Below, piece by piece: positions 27,201-34,909 of a stretch of 64,000 nucleotides of DNA. The DNA is from Anaeromyxobacter sp. PSR-1 (GTDB lineage Bacteria > Myxococcota > Myxococcia > Myxococcales > Anaeromyxobacteraceae), in the NCBI RefSeq assembly GCF_000964525.1, contig NZ_BAZG01000003.1:1-64000 (forward strand), read 5' to 3'. The position numbers were made by a program, and so were the translations under genes. The notes beneath the pieces were generated by a model. It did not search any database. It was not told where the DNA came from and saw only the letters and a list, made by a program, of their open reading frames with translations. The first letter of the stretch is position 1, and each line of letters opens with the position of its first letter.

Positions 27201-27614
27201 GCGGGCCCGCTCGGCGGTGAGGTCGAGGTGCGCGTCCAGCAGCTCGACCGAAAGCTCGCCGGACGCGGCGAGGAGCGGGCGGGCGCGGGCCAGCTCCACG
27301 GAGGAGAGGAGCGCGGAGCGGAGGGCCGGCTCGCCGGAGGCCACGGCGCGGGCGGCCGCCTCGTCGTCGCGCGCCCCGCGGAGGAGCGCCCGGACGGCGG
27401 CGATGGCGGCCCCGAGCACGGCCAGGCCGGCGCCGGCGAGCGCCACCAGGCGGAAGCCGGTCCGGGCGCCCGCGGAGAGGGCGATCGCGCCGGCGAGCAG
27501 GCAGAGCAGGGCCGCGGCGCCGCCCCCGGCCGCCGCCGTGAGGAGGACGACCCGGACCTGCCGCCTGCGCGCCCCCTGGAGGACGCGGGCGATATCTGCG
27601 TAGGCGCCGGCCAT
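24261..27614 (-). CDS. DUF4175-family membrane protein with long coiled coils and a repeat-derived insert
   Basis: A 1117-residue protein. Two N-terminal membrane helices (about residues 20-70) and a third near 140-165 are followed by an extracytoplasmic Ig-like part with TYRYPAYMKRDPRT and RITAPERQLEVD. A very long Gln/Glu/Lys/Arg/Leu-rich coiled-coil region follows (from ~450), then a Gly-rich, hydrophilic C-terminus. Members of this family are found with MoxR operons; their function is unknown. Residues ~261-338 are translated hairpin repeats (nucleotides 26600-26833) placed between two ordinary-looking parts. It is the first gene of the long minus-strand operon and diverges from the ECF sigma gene. 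The ATG at 27614 is the first start that gives a clear family N-terminus. Confidence 0.87.
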   Translation of the reverse strand: MAGAYADIARVLQGARRRQVRVVLLTAAAGGGAAALLCLLAGAIALSAGARTGFRLVALAGAGLAVLGAAIAAVRALLRGARDDEAAARAVASGEPALRSALLSSVELARARPLLAASGELSVELLDAHLDLTAERARGLDLARAIPDHGARRAGWALAAVLGLHLLGLAGLGQGFRAAYGRVLGGDPPGAPAVQADPITGDIELTYRYPAYMKRDPRTLSGTGGEVRAPRGTEVELKTRADRPVVAAELVIEQEGLVPAPARPSTGSGRADDSNSAHPEPVEGGAAQGTGAGGEPDPLTPSVGRAPARPESRGRPSTSSGRADESKSAHPEPVEGRADSPVLKRRALAVAGGRDLSGRFVVDQGGSYRFRYLDAKGRVVAEGPPIPIAVEVDLPPQARITAPERQLEVDANAVVAIEWQAEDDVGLSEVALVVKPPAGEPQRRVLRKGDGLRRDGGTQQLALAPERLAEGEALEYWIEAVDGDTVSGPKTAASEHQLVKVYSEAEHRRAVLERARQAFEELVALLGDRLETLSDGPVATAERLPVAQQLDARTRRLTDMLRDAARELRRDPAGAREVAAALQNVSGNVRVAEQRVAALRAAIGQAIRVRVRPDASLVRNMTSADAALDATMEKGVLYLEQLLDKQRAQDLVRLAKDLAQRRRDLAGLLEKYRASPTEAAKKEVLAQISRMKDRVKDLLARMAELSKGFNDEHMNEEALAELARSQDLVGGLDDVEKKLAAGDVEGAMKALDQLAGAMDQMLAGLERTAGRPDEKAQQLMKEMLAFKDQLEQVQSEQRRTAEETDQVRRRYRQKIADRMKGAEGDLKRLAELAGKARQDLDRAEPGVTMRAEPEYELSREALKDLERALGMRELEGAAEAVMRAQPSVERLAMELDEDAALGDRGAPLTGREPEQVADARKHAMDAVPKVREIREKLQRMFPDPRQVLGQEEQRKLGELAQKQDQLERKAGRLQSQLYDLSQKAPVFPPSAQQELSESRGHMGEAAAELGARNPQRGHGQQELAMDALSRLQKGLEEAAKKGGGSGGGQGFPFPFAESGSEQEGDGREASREKVKIPGAEAHRVPEEFRKDLLDAMKQGAPERYRGEVQRYYEELVK
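26600..26833. repeat. Composite hairpin-repeat block inside the DUF4175 coding sequence
   Basis: Five units lie within an open reading frame: short units at 26600-26632, 26645-26672, 26757-26788 and 26800-26833, and a long unit at about 26674-26721 with stem GCCGGGC/GCCCGGC. The paired short units form a ~65-base direct repeat (26607-26671 and 26763-26826) on either side of the long one. The block length keeps the frame, and its translation includes two copies of the telltale AHPEPVEG. Confidence 0.9.
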
Positions 27615-27630
27615 GTGCCCCTGTCGAACC

Positions 27631-27682
27631 GTGGTAGCCACCGCACATTCCGGCGGTTCCCGGAAGGATAACGCGGGGGAAC
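27631..27682. promoter_or_regulatory. Divergent GGGAAC motifs, possible ECF promoters
   Basis: The gap between the DUF4175 gene and the ECF sigma gene (27615-27821) holds GGGAACC on the minus strand (27661-27655) followed after 17 bases by CTACCAC (27637-27631), and GGGAAC on the plus strand (27677-27682). GGAAC is the classic -35 core for ECF sigma factors. One motif faces each gene, as expected if the sigma factor controls itself and the operon. The plus-strand -10 is not clear, and the minus-strand leader would be very short. Nothing else is seen in this ~200-base gap. Confidence 0.4.
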
Positions 27683-27821
27683 GCGCGGGGTGAGCCGATC
27701 CGCTCCGCCCGGGCGGCGGATCGCCGCGGCGCGATCGGCGTGGAGACCCTCCCCCGGCGGCGCCCGTGCTAGCCTGCCGCACCGTCCCGTGAATTTCCCA
27801 CCCGGACGCCCCGTCCCTCCG

Positions 27822-28451
27822 ATGGAAGCCGACGACCACGCGCTGGTCACGAGAGCCAAGGCCGGTGACGCCAACGCGTTCCGCGCGCTCGTCGTCCGCT
27901 ACCAGAGGAAGGTCTACGCCGTGGCGCTGGGCATCGTGAAAGATCCGGACCTGGCCTGGGATGTCGCCCAGGAGGCGTTCGTCCGCGTCCACGGCCACCT
28001 CGGCGACTTCAAGGGCGATTCGGCCTTCTCGACCTGGGTGTTCCGCATCACCACCCACCTCTCCATCGACGCGGTGAGGCGGGAGCGGCACTCGCAGCGG
28101 CAGGACATGGACGACGTGCAGGAGGCGGAGCTGGAGGAGGGCGGCGAGGGCATCCTCTCGACCGCGCTCGGCAACGACCCGCGGCAGAACGCGCTCCGGC
28201 GCGAGCTGGCCGGCAAGATCCAGGAGGCGCTGGCGACCCTCCCGGAGAAGCACCGCACGATCCTGGTACTGCGCGAGGTCGAGGGGTTGTCGTACGAAGA
28301 GCTGGCGGAGCGGCTCGAGATCCACAAGGGCACGGTGATGAGCCGGCTGTTCCACGCGCGGAAGAAGATGCAGGCCGCGCTCCGCGAGTACGCGGGGCTC
28401 GCCGCGGCGGACGGGCCGGAGGGCGGAGAGGACGGGCAGGGCGATGGTTAG
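27822..28451 (+). CDS. ECF sigma factor (RpoE-type)
   Basis: This 209-residue protein contains region 2 (YQRKVYAVALGIVKDPDLAWDVAQEAFVRV, FSTWVFRITTHLSIDAVRR), an acidic linker of about 35 residues, and region 4 (LPEKHRTILVLREVEGLSYEELAERL, GTVMSRLFHARKKM). It directs RNA polymerase to a stress regulon when freed from its anti-sigma factor. The stop overlaps the anti-sigma gene by eight bases, giving coupled synthesis. The ATG at 27822 is chosen because the family start MEADDHALVTRAKAGD follows. Confidence 0.94.
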   Translation: MEADDHALVTRAKAGDANAFRALVVRYQRKVYAVALGIVKDPDLAWDVAQEAFVRVHGHLGDFKGDSAFSTWVFRITTHLSIDAVRRERHSQRQDMDDVQEAELEEGGEGILSTALGNDPRQNALRRELAGKIQEALATLPEKHRTILVLREVEGLSYEELAERLEIHKGTVMSRLFHARKKMQAALREYAGLAAADGPEGGEDGQGDG

Positions 28452-28926
28452 GGCCAAGAGCGACTGCGTCCGGTACGCGCCGATGATCGGCGCCCGCGAG
28501 GGCGAGCTCTCCACCGAGGAGGCGCGCGCGCTCGCGGCGCACCTCGAGGCCTGCGACGCCTGCGGGGCCCGCGCGCTCGACCTGGCCGCCACCGAGGGGC
28601 TCGTCTCCGAGGCCCTGCTCGCCCGCGCCGCCGAGCGCGACTTCGCGCCGTTCGTGGACCAGGTGATGGCGCGCATCGGGCACGAGGCGCCCGCCCCCCG
28701 CGGCGTCCTGTCCTGGCTGCGCCGCCACTGGCGCGGCACCGCCGCGGCGCTGACCCCGGCGGTGGCGGCGGTGGCCGTGTTCCTGTACGTTCGCTGGGAA
28801 GGCAGCCAGCCGGGCGAGATGGCGCTCCTCGAGTTCTCCAGCGAGGGCAACGTCTCGACCGTCATCCAGACGTCCGACGGGCCGGTGGTGCTGCTCGACG
28901 ACGACGACGAGGGATCCGGCTCCTGA
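28444..28926 (+). CDS. Membrane anti-sigma factor with zinc-binding domain
   Basis: This 160-residue protein has an N-terminal zinc-finger-like anti-sigma motif (HLEACDACG, with an earlier Cys at residue 8), a linker, one membrane helix at about residues 100-117 (AAALTPAVAAVAVFLYV) and a short acidic periplasmic tail ending DDDDEGSGS. It should hold the ECF sigma factor inactive at the inner membrane. Such proteins release sigma after proteolysis or a shape change; the nearby periplasmic peptidase is a conceivable partner, though no evidence ties them. It overlaps the sigma gene. Confidence 0.88.
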   Translation: MVRAKSDCVRYAPMIGAREGELSTEEARALAAHLEACDACGARALDLAATEGLVSEALLARAAERDFAPFVDQVMARIGHEAPAPRGVLSWLRRHWRGTAAALTPAVAAVAVFLYVRWEGSQPGEMALLEFSSEGNVSTVIQTSDGPVVLLDDDDEGSGS

Positions 28927-28942
28927 GCCGCCCGGAGAGGTC

Positions 28943-29374
28943 ATGACCCGCCGCTCGTTCCTCCTCGCCCTGCTCGCCCTGGTCACCCTCGCCCCCGCCG
29001 TCTCCCGGGCCGACGTGCCCGTGCACGTCCGGCTCATCAAGGGCTCGCGCAAGGGCCCGCCGCACATCGACCCGCGCCTCGCCAACCTCAAGCGGCAGCT
29101 CTCGCCGCTCGCGTACGTGCGCTGGGAGCAGACCTCCGAGCAGGAGGTCTCGCTCACCCGCGGCAAGACCGAGTTCGTGAGCCTGCCCGACGGCGATCAC
29201 GTGGGCGTGACGCTGCAGGAGCAGCGCGGCAACACCGTGACCCTCGAGGTCGCGCTCGCCTCGCGCAACACCCAGTCCCGGCTCACCGTCGAGCGCGGCC
29301 AGCGCATCGTGCACCAGGTGACCGGCGAGAAGAGCGGCGCCGCGTTCTTCCTGACGGTGATCGCGGGGCCGTAG
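28943..29374 (+). CDS. Small exported protein of unknown function
   Basis: This 143-residue protein has a signal peptide (RRSFLLALLALVTLAPAVSRA) and a beta-rich mature part of ~120 residues with no Cys. It is the third gene of the sigma/anti-sigma operon, 16 bases after the anti-sigma stop and behind GGAGAGG. I do not recognise the family. Its place suggests a periplasmic sensor or effector for the stress response (inference). Confidence 0.8.
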   Translation: MTRRSFLLALLALVTLAPAVSRADVPVHVRLIKGSRKGPPHIDPRLANLKRQLSPLAYVRWEQTSEQEVSLTRGKTEFVSLPDGDHVGVTLQEQRGNTVTLEVALASRNTQSRLTVERGQRIVHQVTGEKSGAAFFLTVIAGP

Positions 29375-29375
29375 G

Positions 29376-29491
29376 CCCCCTCGACTCCGCGCCGCTTCGC
29401 GGCGCTACGCTCGGGGTGAGCGGGATGACCTCCGCTCACCATGAGCGGCTTCCGAGAACCGCTCACCCTGAGCCTGTCGAAGGGTGAGCGG
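29376..29491. repeat. Long, half and short hairpin repeats between convergent genes
   Basis: A long unit (29377 to about 29424; stem CGCCGC/GCGGCG around TTC) is followed by a half unit (CCGCTCACCATGAGCGG at 29432-29448) and a complete short unit (29459-29491). They separate the ends of the exported-protein gene and the tyrosine-kinase gene, so a terminator role for both strands is possible. Confidence 0.85.
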
Positions 29492-29504
29492 CGGTCGAGG
29501 GACC

Positions 29505-31742
29505 CTACTTGTACGAATACTGGTAGTGATACGCGCTGCGCCGGCCCAGGCCGCGGTCGAGGCGCACGTCGTTCATCACGATCCCGTGGATGCGGGCGCC
29601 GCTGCGGGTGAGCGCGCGCAGGCCGGCCTGGATCTCGCGGATCGGGTGCTTGCCGGCCTTCACCACGAACAGGTTCACGCCCGCCTGGCGCGCGATGAGC
29701 GCGGCGTCGGCGACCGCCAGGATGGGCGGGGTGTCCACCACCACCACGTCCCACTGCGCCGACAGCTCCTCGAGCAGGCGCTGGAAGCGCTCCGAGCCGA
29801 GCAGCTCGGCCGGGTTGGGCGGGATGGTGCCGGTGGTGAGCAGGCCGATCTTCTCGTGCGTGGTCTCGCGCAGCGCGCTCGCGAGCGTGTGCTGCCCGCT
29901 CAGCACGTCGCTCACGCCCGGCGCGCGCTCGCCGCCCAGGAAGCGGTGCAGGTGGCCGCGCCGGAGGTCGGCGTCCACCACCGCGACGCGCTTCCCGGCC
30001 TCGGCGAGCAGGTACGCGAGGTTCGCGGTGACGAAGGACTTGCCGATGCCCGGGGCCGGGCCGCCCACCGTGACCACGTTGGACGAGGCCTCGAGGAGCG
30101 CGAACTGCACGCTGGTGCGCAGGCTGCGGAGCGCCTCGACCGCGAGGTCGTTCGGATCGCTCCGGGCGAGCACCGGGTACGCCCCGCCCCGGCCCGCGGC
30201 GCGGTTGGCCGCGACCTCGACGGTGCTGTGCGGCACCGACGCGTGCACGCCCACCCCGGTGGCCCGCTCCAGCGCGTCCGGATCCTCGACGCCCTGGTCG
30301 AGCGCCCGGCGCACGAACGCGAGCGCCACCCCGCCGGCGAGGCCGAGCAGGAGCGCCAGCGCGACCACCGCGCCGCGCTTCGGCGCGACCGGCTTCAGCG
30401 GCACGAGCGCGGCGTCGAGGATGCGCACGTTGCCGACCGTGCCCTCCTTCACGACCTTCAGCTCCTGCGCCTTGTTGAGGAGCGTGAGGTACAGCTCGTT
30501 CGCGACCTTCACGTCGCGCAGGCGCCGGGCCGACTCCAGCTCCGCCTCCGGCAGCTTGCGCATGCGCGCCTCGAGGTTCCGCCGCTCCTCCTCCAGCCGG
30601 CCCATCTTCTGGCGGGCGGCGATGAGGAGCGGGTGGTCCTCGGTGAAGCGCTGGCGCAGGGAGGCGATCTCGAGCTGCAGCTCGGAGGCGGCCTTCTCGA
30701 TGTCCACCGCGCGGGTGAGCGCGGCCTGCGTCTCCATGGAGACGTCCACGCTGCCCTTCGCCGACCGGTAGGTCTCGAGGTCGCGCTCGGCCACGTCGAG
30801 CTTGCCGCGCAGCTCGGGGAGCTGCGTCTCCAGGAACTCGAGCGTCTTCTCGGCCTCGGCGCTCTTCCGCTCCACGTTCTGGCGCAGGTAGGCGCTGGAG
30901 AGCGCGTCGAGGATGGCGGCGGCGCGGGCCGGGTCCTCGTCCTCGAGCGCGAGCTGGAGGACGCCGGTCTTCTTGCCCTTCTCCGAGATGCGCAGGTCCT
31001 CCTGCAGCGCGGCGATGGCCGCGTCGCGCGGCTGGTGCGACACCCGGAACTGCGTGCCCGGGCGCGCCACCAGCTCCGCCACGAACACCTCGGTGCGCCG
31101 GCCCGAGGCGGCCGCGCCCACCGCGCCCTCCACGAGCGGCTCGCCGTCCGGATCGAGCAGCGCGAAGCGCCCGCCCTCGCGGGCCTCCAGCGTGAGCGGC
31201 TCGCCCTCGAGGTCCTCCGGCACCGAGAGCCGGCCGATGGTGAGCTTCTCGCCGCCCCAGCCGAAGCGCCCGAAGCCGGGCAGGGCCGAGGCCGGCGCGC
31301 CGTCCTTGTGGCGGCGCGCCAGGAACCGGCCGACCACCGGGAACCGCCGCGGCTCGGCGGTGATCTCGAGCTTGAGCGTATCCACCACCGACCCGACCAG
31401 CGAGCGCGAGCGGAGGATCTCCATCTCGGTCTCGGCCGGCGAGGCCTCGCTGAACAGCGCCGAGAGATCCCCCAGCGCCCCGGTGCCGCCCTTCTTGTCC
31501 TCCACCTGCACGAGCGCGTCGGAGCGGTACACCGGCGTGGCGAGCAGCGCGTAGGAGACGCCGAGCACCAGCGCCACCGCGGCCGCGCCGGCGATGAGCC
31601 AGCGCCCCTGCACCAGCACGTCGAGGTACTCGGAGAGGCTCACCTCGTCGCCGTCGCCGCCGTCGTAGGCCGGCTCGGGCGACGGCGCGCCGCGCCGCTC
31701 CGCGACCATCTCCAGGGCGGGGCCTCCGGGCTTCGGGGTCAT
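29505..31742 (-). CDS. Polysaccharide co-polymerase/tyrosine autokinase (Wzc-like)
   Basis: This 745-residue inner-membrane protein has an N-terminal Wzz domain (SLSEYLDVLVQGRW, helix ~49-67), a long periplasmic coiled-coil part (~290-430) and a second helix near 460. The cytoplasmic BY-kinase carries Walker A GGPAPGIGKSF, Walker A' VAVVDADLRRG and Walker B VVVVDTPP. The C-terminus YHYQYSYK is a tyrosine cluster, the usual autophosphorylation site. It controls chain length and export together with Wza and is dephosphorylated by Wzb, encoded just upstream. The ATG shares one base with the wza stop (TGATG). Confidence 0.92.
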   Translation of the reverse strand: MTPKPGGPALEMVAERRGAPSPEPAYDGGDGDEVSLSEYLDVLVQGRWLIAGAAAVALVLGVSYALLATPVYRSDALVQVEDKKGGTGALGDLSALFSEASPAETEMEILRSRSLVGSVVDTLKLEITAEPRRFPVVGRFLARRHKDGAPASALPGFGRFGWGGEKLTIGRLSVPEDLEGEPLTLEAREGGRFALLDPDGEPLVEGAVGAAASGRRTEVFVAELVARPGTQFRVSHQPRDAAIAALQEDLRISEKGKKTGVLQLALEDEDPARAAAILDALSSAYLRQNVERKSAEAEKTLEFLETQLPELRGKLDVAERDLETYRSAKGSVDVSMETQAALTRAVDIEKAASELQLEIASLRQRFTEDHPLLIAARQKMGRLEEERRNLEARMRKLPEAELESARRLRDVKVANELYLTLLNKAQELKVVKEGTVGNVRILDAALVPLKPVAPKRGAVVALALLLGLAGGVALAFVRRALDQGVEDPDALERATGVGVHASVPHSTVEVAANRAAGRGGAYPVLARSDPNDLAVEALRSLRTSVQFALLEASSNVVTVGGPAPGIGKSFVTANLAYLLAEAGKRVAVVDADLRRGHLHRFLGGERAPGVSDVLSGQHTLASALRETTHEKIGLLTTGTIPPNPAELLGSERFQRLLEELSAQWDVVVVDTPPILAVADAALIARQAGVNLFVVKAGKHPIREIQAGLRALTRSGARIHGIVMNDVRLDRGLGRRSAYHYQYSYK

Positions 31743-32836
31743 CAGTACACTCCCGTCCGGTTGCCGACGTCCACCGTCTGCCAGATGCCCTGCACGGTGG
31801 GGAGGATCTGCGTCATGACGCGGTTCCAGTCGGTGAGCTTGTACTGCGAGACGAACACCACGTCGTACGGCTCGAGCTGGAACTGCACCGCCAGCAGGAG
31901 CGCGTCGGCGCTGGAGGCGTCGAGCTTGAAGACGCGCGGCGCCTCGTAGCGGCCGCGGAGCACGTAGACCTCGCCCGGGTTCGAGGTGAGCGGGTCGAAG
32001 CCCTCCGAGTCGCCGATGGCCTCGGCGAGGCTCATGCGCCCCTTCGCCATCAGCTTCGACGAGGGCTTCCGCACCTCGCCCAGCACGAAGACCTTGTTCT
32101 GCTCGCGGCTCGGGACGTTGAGGATGTCGCCGTCCTGGAGCAGCCAGTTCTGCGAGACGTCGCCCTCCTCGTAGAGCGCCTGGAGGTCGAGCGCGTAGGT
32201 CTTGCCGGCGCGGGTGAGCGTGACGGTGCGGGTCCAGGCGTTCGCGGTGAGCCCCTTCGCCGAGGCGATGGCGTCCTGCACGCGCACCGGCACGTCGGTG
32301 ACCGGGAGCGTGGAGGGCTGCACCACCTCGCCGGTGACCTGGAAGCGCTTGCCGCGGAACGCGGCCACGCGCACGTCGAGCTGCGGGTTCGCCACGTACT
32401 TGCGGAGCCGCTCGGTGAGGAGCGCGCGGATCTCCGGCAGCGTCTTCCCCGCCACCTCGACCACCCCGACGTGCGGGTAGAACATGGTGCCGTCGGCGTT
32501 GACCGGGTTGCCGGTCTGCTCCGGCGGGCGGTACTCGCCGGCCGGGATGGTCAGCTCCGGGTGATCCCACACGATGATGGAGAGGACGTCGTAGGGCGCC
32601 ACCCGGTACTGGTAGCCGGCGAGCGTCTCGGCGAGCGGATCCGCGGCGCGGGCGCCGGCCGCGCGGGCGCGGGCCCCCGCCTGCTCCACCAGCAGCGCCG
32701 GCGTGATGGGCAGGACCTTCACGTCCTTGCCGTCCTCGCCGCGCCCCTCGAGCGCGGACTCCTTCATGTGCAGGCCCGGGGAGATCGTGGAGCAGCCGGA
32801 CAGCGCGAGGGCGATCAGGAGGACGCTGCGTCTCAC
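31742..32836 (-). CDS. wza: Polysaccharide export lipoprotein Wza
   Basis: This 364-residue outer-membrane lipoprotein has signal LIALALSGC (Cys16), a poly-export domain (YRVAPYDVLSIIVWDHPEL, then VGVVEVAGKTLPEIRALL) and two SLBB-like segments (FQVTGEVVQPSTLPV and VFVLGEVRKPSSKL). It forms the export channel for the polysaccharide. The GTG start overlaps the wzb stop (GTGA). The C-terminal amphipathic segment that would cross the outer membrane (RVMTQILPTVQGIWQTV) is present. Confidence 0.93.
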   Translation of the reverse strand: MRRSVLLIALALSGCSTISPGLHMKESALEGRGEDGKDVKVLPITPALLVEQAGARARAAGARAADPLAETLAGYQYRVAPYDVLSIIVWDHPELTIPAGEYRPPEQTGNPVNADGTMFYPHVGVVEVAGKTLPEIRALLTERLRKYVANPQLDVRVAAFRGKRFQVTGEVVQPSTLPVTDVPVRVQDAIASAKGLTANAWTRTVTLTRAGKTYALDLQALYEEGDVSQNWLLQDGDILNVPSREQNKVFVLGEVRKPSSKLMAKGRMSLAEAIGDSEGFDPLTSNPGEVYVLRGRYEAPRVFKLDASSADALLLAVQFQLEPYDVVFVSQYKLTDWNRVMTQILPTVQGIWQTVDVGNRTGVY

Positions 32837-33279
32837 GAGACCTTCCACACCTTCTCCTCGAAGTCGTCGAGCCCGCGCTCGATGAGCGCGAGCGCGCGCT
32901 CGAACGCCGGGCGGCCCTGGCGGTAGGGGTCCGGGACGTCGAACCCGCCGAACCGGCCCAGGCGCTGCACGCGGCCGCGCGCGCCCGGGGCGATGGCCTC
33001 CACCTCGCGCCGGTGGCCTTCCTCCATCACCAGCACCAGATCGAAGCCGGTGATGAGCGCCGGGGTGAGCTGCCGCGCCCGGTGCGCCGACAGGTCGATG
33101 CCGCGCGCCGCCAGCAGCTCGCGGGCGCTCTCGTCGGCCGGGCGGCCCACCAGCGCCGCCACGCCCGCGGACTCCACGCGCGCGCCGGCCCGTCCCTCGA
33201 ACCGCGCCCGCAGAAGGGCCTCGGCCATCGGGCTGCGGCAGATGTTGCCGACGCAAACCATGAGTACGCGGTCGAGCAT
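32833..33279 (-). CDS. wzb: Low-molecular-weight protein tyrosine phosphatase (Wzb)
   Basis: This 148-residue cytoplasmic phosphatase has the P-loop CVGNICRS with nucleophile Cys9 and Arg15, and the acid Asp in DPYRQG. It removes phosphate from the tyrosine cluster of the autokinase. It is the first gene of wzb-wza-wzc, in the classical order. About 136 bases of non-coding sequence separate it from the next gene; no clear promoter was recognised. Confidence 0.93.
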   Translation of the reverse strand: MLDRVLMVCVGNICRSPMAEALLRARFEGRAGARVESAGVAALVGRPADESARELLAARGIDLSAHRARQLTPALITGFDLVLVMEEGHRREVEAIAPGARGRVQRLGRFGGFDVPDPYRQGRPAFERALALIERGLDDFEEKVWKVS

Positions 33280-33415
33280 CGTAGGGGGGCGGAAAGAGCC
33301 GCGTTTTACCCCACGCTGCGCGTCAAGTCGAGCCGCCGCCGGCGTGAGAGCGTCGTCCTACACCAACCGTCCACCAAAGGCGGCACGCCGGCGTGCTCCG
33401 GACGGTGAGTGCGGC

Positions 33416-34909
33416 TCACGCGGAGCGCTGGTTCCGCCCGCCCTGCCGCGCGCTGCCAATCATGTTCCGCAGCCGCACCCGGCTCCGGATGCGCACCAGC
33501 ACGGGCTCCACCTCGCGGCACAGCAGCTCGACCGCGATCTCCGTGTCCCGATCGACCTTGCTCCGGCCGTCGGCCCAGCCGAGCAGCAGTTCGTCCCCGG
33601 CCGAGCGCTCGCCCCCGATGCCGAAGGTCGCGCACGCCAGCCCGCTGTCGGCGGTCTCCACGCCGCTCGTGTAGAGCCGCCGCGGGCCGCCGTGAACGCC
33701 GAGGCGGAGCTGGATGTCGCGGGCCTTCAGCGCCCGCGCGGCCGGCTCGATCGCGCGCCACAGCTCATCGAAGCTCTCCGCCGCCTCCAGCGCCGGCCGG
33801 GCCTGAACGACCGCCTGGCGCATGGCGGCGTTCCGCTTGCGTGCCTCGAGTACCTCGAGCGCGTTCTCCACCCGGAAGAAGCCGAGGCGATACAGGCCGA
33901 GGGCCGACGCCGTCGCGAGCAGGAGCAGCCCGCCGAACGCCTGCGCCGGGGTGGCACGCGCCAGCGCGATCGCGGTGCAGCCCAGCATCACGGAGGCGCC
34001 GTGGAGCACGAGCACGGTCTGGCGGTGCGTCAGGCCGAGATCGAGCAGGCGATGGTGGATGTGGCCCCGGTCCGCCGAGAACATCGGCACGCCGCGCGCG
34101 GCGCGACGGCTCATGGCGAGCAGCGTGTCGGCGATGGGGAGGCCGAGCGCGATGATGGGGAGCAGCAGCGAGACCGCGGTGGTGGACTTCTGGTGCGTGC
34201 CGATCGACAGCGTGGCGAGCACGAATCCCAGGAACATCGACCCCGAGTCGCCCATGAAGATCGACGCGGGGTTCAGGTTGTAGCGGAGGAAGCCGAGCAC
34301 TGCGCCCGCGAGGACCGCGGCGAAGAAGATCATGCCCGTGCGCCCGTGCAGTACGCCCACCACGACGGTGGTCGCGAGGGCGACGACCGCCACCCCGCCG
34401 GCGAGCCCGTCGAGCCCGTCGATGAGGTTGAGCGCGTTGATGATGCCCGCGATCCAGAGCATCGTGAACGGAAACGCGAGCCAGCCGAGCTCGATGGGCG
34501 GCCCGAAGGGATTCGCGAGCGTCTCGATCCGGAAGCCGAGCGCGTACATCGTCGCCGCCACGCCGAACTGGACCGCGAACTTGGTCCTGGCGTTCGCGCC
34601 GCGGAGGTCATCGTAGATGCCCAGCGCGGCGATCACCGCGCCCCCGGCCAGGAAGGCGGCGGTCATGACCGGCGACAGGTTGATCATGGACCCGGCGGCC
34701 GGACCCATGAGCAGGCCGAGACCCACCGCCACGTAGAAGGCGACGACGATGGCAATGCCCCCGAGCCGTGGGACAGCTCGGCCATGAACCTTCCGCGAGC
34801 TGTGCGCCACGTCGAGCGCACCGCGCCGCCGCGCTGCCTCGCGAATGAGCGGCGTCGTGGCCAAGCTGATGGCTGCGGCGACCGAAAAACCCAGGAGCGC
34901 GGCGTTCAA
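33416..34909 (-). CDS. WecA-type polyprenyl-phosphate sugar-1-phosphate transferase with C-terminal extension
   Basis: A 497-residue inner-membrane enzyme that starts polysaccharide repeat units by placing a sugar-phosphate (often GlcNAc-1-P) on undecaprenyl phosphate. Motifs are GIYDDLRGANA, NALNLIDGLDGLAGG, FMGDSGS and DRGHIHHRLLDLG, with about eleven membrane helices. After the catalytic part (~350 residues) there is a soluble tail of about 150 residues, not found in standard WecA. I chose TTG 34909 because GGGAGGG stands six bases upstream and the first helix follows directly; a GTG at 34960 would add a basic segment without a ribosome site. Confidence 0.88.
   Translation of the reverse strand: MNAALLGFSVAAAISLATTPLIREAARRRGALDVAHSSRKVHGRAVPRLGGIAIVVAFYVAVGLGLLMGPAAGSMINLSPVMTAAFLAGGAVIAALGIYDDLRGANARTKFAVQFGVAATMYALGFRIETLANPFGPPIELGWLAFPFTMLWIAGIINALNLIDGLDGLAGGVAVVALATTVVVGVLHGRTGMIFFAAVLAGAVLGFLRYNLNPASIFMGDSGSMFLGFVLATLSIGTHQKSTTAVSLLLPIIALGLPIADTLLAMSRRAARGVPMFSADRGHIHHRLLDLGLTHRQTVLVLHGASVMLGCTAIALARATPAQAFGGLLLLATASALGLYRLGFFRVENALEVLEARKRNAAMRQAVVQARPALEAAESFDELWRAIEPAARALKARDIQLRLGVHGGPRRLYTSGVETADSGLACATFGIGGERSAGDELLLGWADGRSKVDRDTEIAVELLCREVEPVLVRIRSRVRLRNMIGSARQGGRNQRSA

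Noticed and set aside
27618-27640. Further copy of the short hairpin repeat before the DUF4175 start
   Set aside because: Only CTGTCGAACC resembles an arm. The opposite arm is missing, so chance similarity or a remnant cannot be told apart.
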